Shown here: piece by piece, positions 62,461 to 64,000 of the stretch
How positions within the stretch are numbered: the stretch's first letter is position 1
How the letters are laid out: every line of letters starts with the position of its first letter
Made by a program: the position numbers and the translations under genes
NCBI GenBank assembly: GCA_001970955.1
Contig: MPUH01000013.1
Location: forward strand, 1-64,000
DNA from: Stentor coeruleus
Lineage: Eukaryota > Ciliophora > Heterotrichea > Heterotrichida > Stentoridae
DNA: 64,000 nucleotides
Direction of reading: 5' to 3'
The notes under the pieces: generated by a model
What the model was told of the DNA's origin: nothing
The model's input: the letters and a program-made list of their open reading frames with translations, nothing else
The model's database searches: none

Positions 62461-63477
62461 ATGCAGCCAAGTCTTAGGGAAAGGAACTTTATCGAAACAA
62501 CCTTACGTGGTTCTTCTCAATGTCTTAATCCCGAGAATTCATTACTCATAGTCGGTACTCGTGAGGGTGTTTTGCTAAAAATCAACCTAAATACAAACGT
62601 TGTAGAAAATCAGCAATCAACAGATTTAGGAAGTATTTGGTCTTTAACAACACTTAACAGTACAGAATTCTATGCTTGTGGTGCATCAGGAACTATAGGT
62701 CACTTTACATTTGAAGACATGAAATTAAAAGCTAAACTTACTGCCCATACTGATGAAGTAAATTGTATTACCTTAAGTAAAAACAAAAACTTTCTTTTCT
62801 CAGCAAGTGATGATAAAAAAGTTATCAAATGGAATTTAACACAAAATTCTTCAGAAAATTTATATGAACATAATTCTATAATATATTCTGTAGCTGTGTG
62901 TAGTAATACAAAATATGTTGCTTCTGGATGTTCTGAAAATGAAATTATTGTGTATTCTTTAGAGGATCGTAATATAGTTAAGAGGATTAATGAATTAAAA
63001 GATAGAATTTGGTGCTTAGCTTTTACCCCGAATAATAGTTTTTTGATATCTGGTGATGAAGATCAAACTATAACTTTATTTGAATATGGGACTTGGAATC
63101 AAATTATAGGCTTTAAAGGACATAATGCTAGGGTTAGAGCTTTAGATATTTCATTAGATAGCAAGGTGTTAATGACTTCATCTTTGGATACAACAATAAA
63201 ATTATGGGATTTGAGAGATGCTAAAAACGGAAATGTTAAAGAGATTTTGAAACTTGAAGGACATAATGATTGGGTTAAAGGGGCTATTTTTAGTAAAGAT
63301 AACAAGAAAGTGTATTCGATTGGTGATGATTGCAAAGTTGGTGTATGGGCTATCGAAAACCTCCCTAATGATTATCTGGAAAAACCTAATAACAACTACA
63401 ATTGGCTATGCATTGCTGGCATTGGGATTGCCGTTATTGCTTTAGCTATAATAGTTAAGTCTAAGTTTAGAAATTAA
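62461..63477 (+). CDS. WD40 protein with a C-terminal membrane anchor
   Basis: This 338-residue protein has about six or seven WD40 blades (about 25-305), for example HTDEVNCITLS...IKWNL, HNARVRALDIS...IKLWDLRD and HNDWVKGAIFS...VGVWAI, folding as a propeller that docks other proteins. The last 30 residues (about 315-338) form a membrane segment, WLCIAGIGIAVIALAIIV, ending in KSKFRN. This suggests a propeller held on the cytosolic face of a membrane by a tail anchor. Tail-anchored WD40 proteins are uncommon (SEC12 is one WD-like membrane protein, though with a different layout). Its stop codon overlaps the stop of the gene on the other strand. Confidence 0.9.
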   Translation: MQPSLRERNFIETTLRGSSQCLNPENSLLIVGTREGVLLKINLNTNVVENQQSTDLGSIWSLTTLNSTEFYACGASGTIGHFTFEDMKLKAKLTAHTDEVNCITLSKNKNFLFSASDDKKVIKWNLTQNSSENLYEHNSIIYSVAVCSNTKYVASGCSENEIIVYSLEDRNIVKRINELKDRIWCLAFTPNNSFLISGDEDQTITLFEYGTWNQIIGFKGHNARVRALDISLDSKVLMTSSLDTTIKLWDLRDAKNGNVKEILKLEGHNDWVKGAIFSKDNKKVYSIGDDCKVGVWAIENLPNDYLEKPNNNYNWLCIAGIGIAVIALAIIVKSKFRN

Positions 63478-64000
63478 TACAACTCCTCTGAATCCAGTTC
63501 TGGACTCACACTTTCTGCTAGCATGTCTTCTAAAGCAGCAGCTTCACATTGTATAAAATTAATAATATCAGCTTCAACTGGTGTGGATTCATAAAAATTC
63601 AGTTTATTCTCAAGTTCACCCACAAGATCTACATATTTATAATACTCTTCTTTCATTTTCTCATTCTCAGAACGCAAATTCTGGTTCTCAGTACGGAAAA
63701 TCTCTAGTTCGGTATTTTTTTCTATAAGTTCAAAAGAATCAAATAATTGTTCTCTATTCATAAAACTTGCTAAAGAAGTTTTTGCTGCAGCAATTTGGAT
63801 TTTTGTTCTTCCGATGTCTAGTTCAAGCCCAGGTTCATTTCCTACTTTGCTAAGCATTTCTTGTAGATTTTTTATTTTTTCAAGGTTTTCAATACGTAAT
63901 TTAACTTCTTGGTTTACTCTTTGTGATAATTGCTTGTTTTCCTGTTCGAAGTTGAAAGCTTTTTCTTGAAAAGTCTCGATTAGGTTTGTAGGGTTTTCGC
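63474..64000 (-). CDS. Coiled-coil protein, 5' end beyond the window
   Basis: The open frame runs from its stop at 63474-63476 to the end of the window, so at least 174 residues are visible and the start is missing. The visible part is a coiled coil (FEQENKQLSQRVNQEVKL and onward) with an inserted SKVGNEPGLELDIG segment and an acidic C-terminal end. No motif identifies the family. Its stop (TTA on the + strand) shares two bases with the WD40 stop (63475-63477), so the two genes are convergent and overlap by 3 bases. Confidence 0.75.
   Translation of the reverse strand, partial: ENPTNLIETFQEKAFNFEQENKQLSQRVNQEVKLRIENLEKIKNLQEMLSKVGNEPGLELDIGRTKIQIAAAKTSLASFMNREQLFDSFELIEKNTELEIFRTENQNLRSENEKMKEEYYKYVDLVGELENKLNFYESTPVEADIINFIQCEAAALEDMLAESVSPELDSEELY

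Noticed and set aside
1-64000. CRISPR arrays, viral-type elements or transposases
   Set aside because: None seen. Repeats are two-copy direct duplications, and no reverse transcriptase, integrase or transposase motifs were found in the translated frames.

Overview
The window looks like macronuclear DNA of a heterotrich ciliate, most likely Stentor or a close relative. It is very AT-rich and densely packed with eukaryotic genes. All three standard stop codons end genes: the Rab6 gene needs TGA to be a stop in order to end in its Cys-Lys-Cys prenylation tail. Five introns could be placed, four of 15 nt and one of 16 nt, all GT...AG. Introns this tiny together with the standard code are the Stentor signature. 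Naming the genus is inference.

Layout. 0-9 kb: a Rab6 GTPase, a secreted DOMON-like protein, a protein with a possible degenerate protease fold, a YeeE/YedE-type transporter and a tubulin-tyrosine-ligase-like enzyme. 9-19 kb: a TEY-type MAP kinase, a short DHHC protein, an NBR1-like autophagy receptor, tRNA-Pro, a kinesin, an R2R3 MYB factor, a VAMP7-type longin SNARE, a small unknown protein and a multi-pass membrane protein. 19-32 kb: small and coiled-coil proteins, a large four-domain calcium channel, the first of two 551-residue paralogues, and the proteasome lid deubiquitinase RPN11. 32-42 kb: unknown proteins, a broken CS-domain-like gene, a PHO80-type cyclin, tRNA-Ile, EMC4, an acyl-carrier-like protein lacking its prosthetic-group serine, the second 551-residue paralogue and a six-finger C2H2 protein. 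42-64 kb: two truncated haemoglobins flanking a PSTAIRE cyclin-dependent kinase, tRNA-Asn, a free-standing dynein-stalk-like protein, two tandem MFS transporters, an acyl-CoA oxidase with a PTS2 signal, a ChAPs-like protein, a zinc-finger/LRR protein, a tail-anchored protein, a PX-PH phospholipase D, a membrane-tethered WD40 protein and a coiled-coil gene cut by the window end.

There is no operon-like pathway. The set is ordinary cell biology: cilia and cytoskeleton (kinesin, TTLL, dynein-stalk-like), membrane traffic (Rab6, VAMP7, ChAPs, PLD), calcium excitability and signalling kinases. Organisation is more unusual than content. Codirectional genes can be only 13-30 nt apart, and one convergent pair shares bases of its stop codons. 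Transcribed strands run from C-rich 5' flanks to G-rich 3' flanks, with a sharp switch between convergent genes.

Assembly caution. Five single N bases each sit between two near-identical direct copies of 54-230 bp. These look like contig ends that overlap but were never merged. A similar 50-bp duplication without an N splits the phospholipase D gene. Several genes are intact only if such duplications are collapsed. Other exact tandem duplications (42-160 bp) lie between genes and may be real or artefact.
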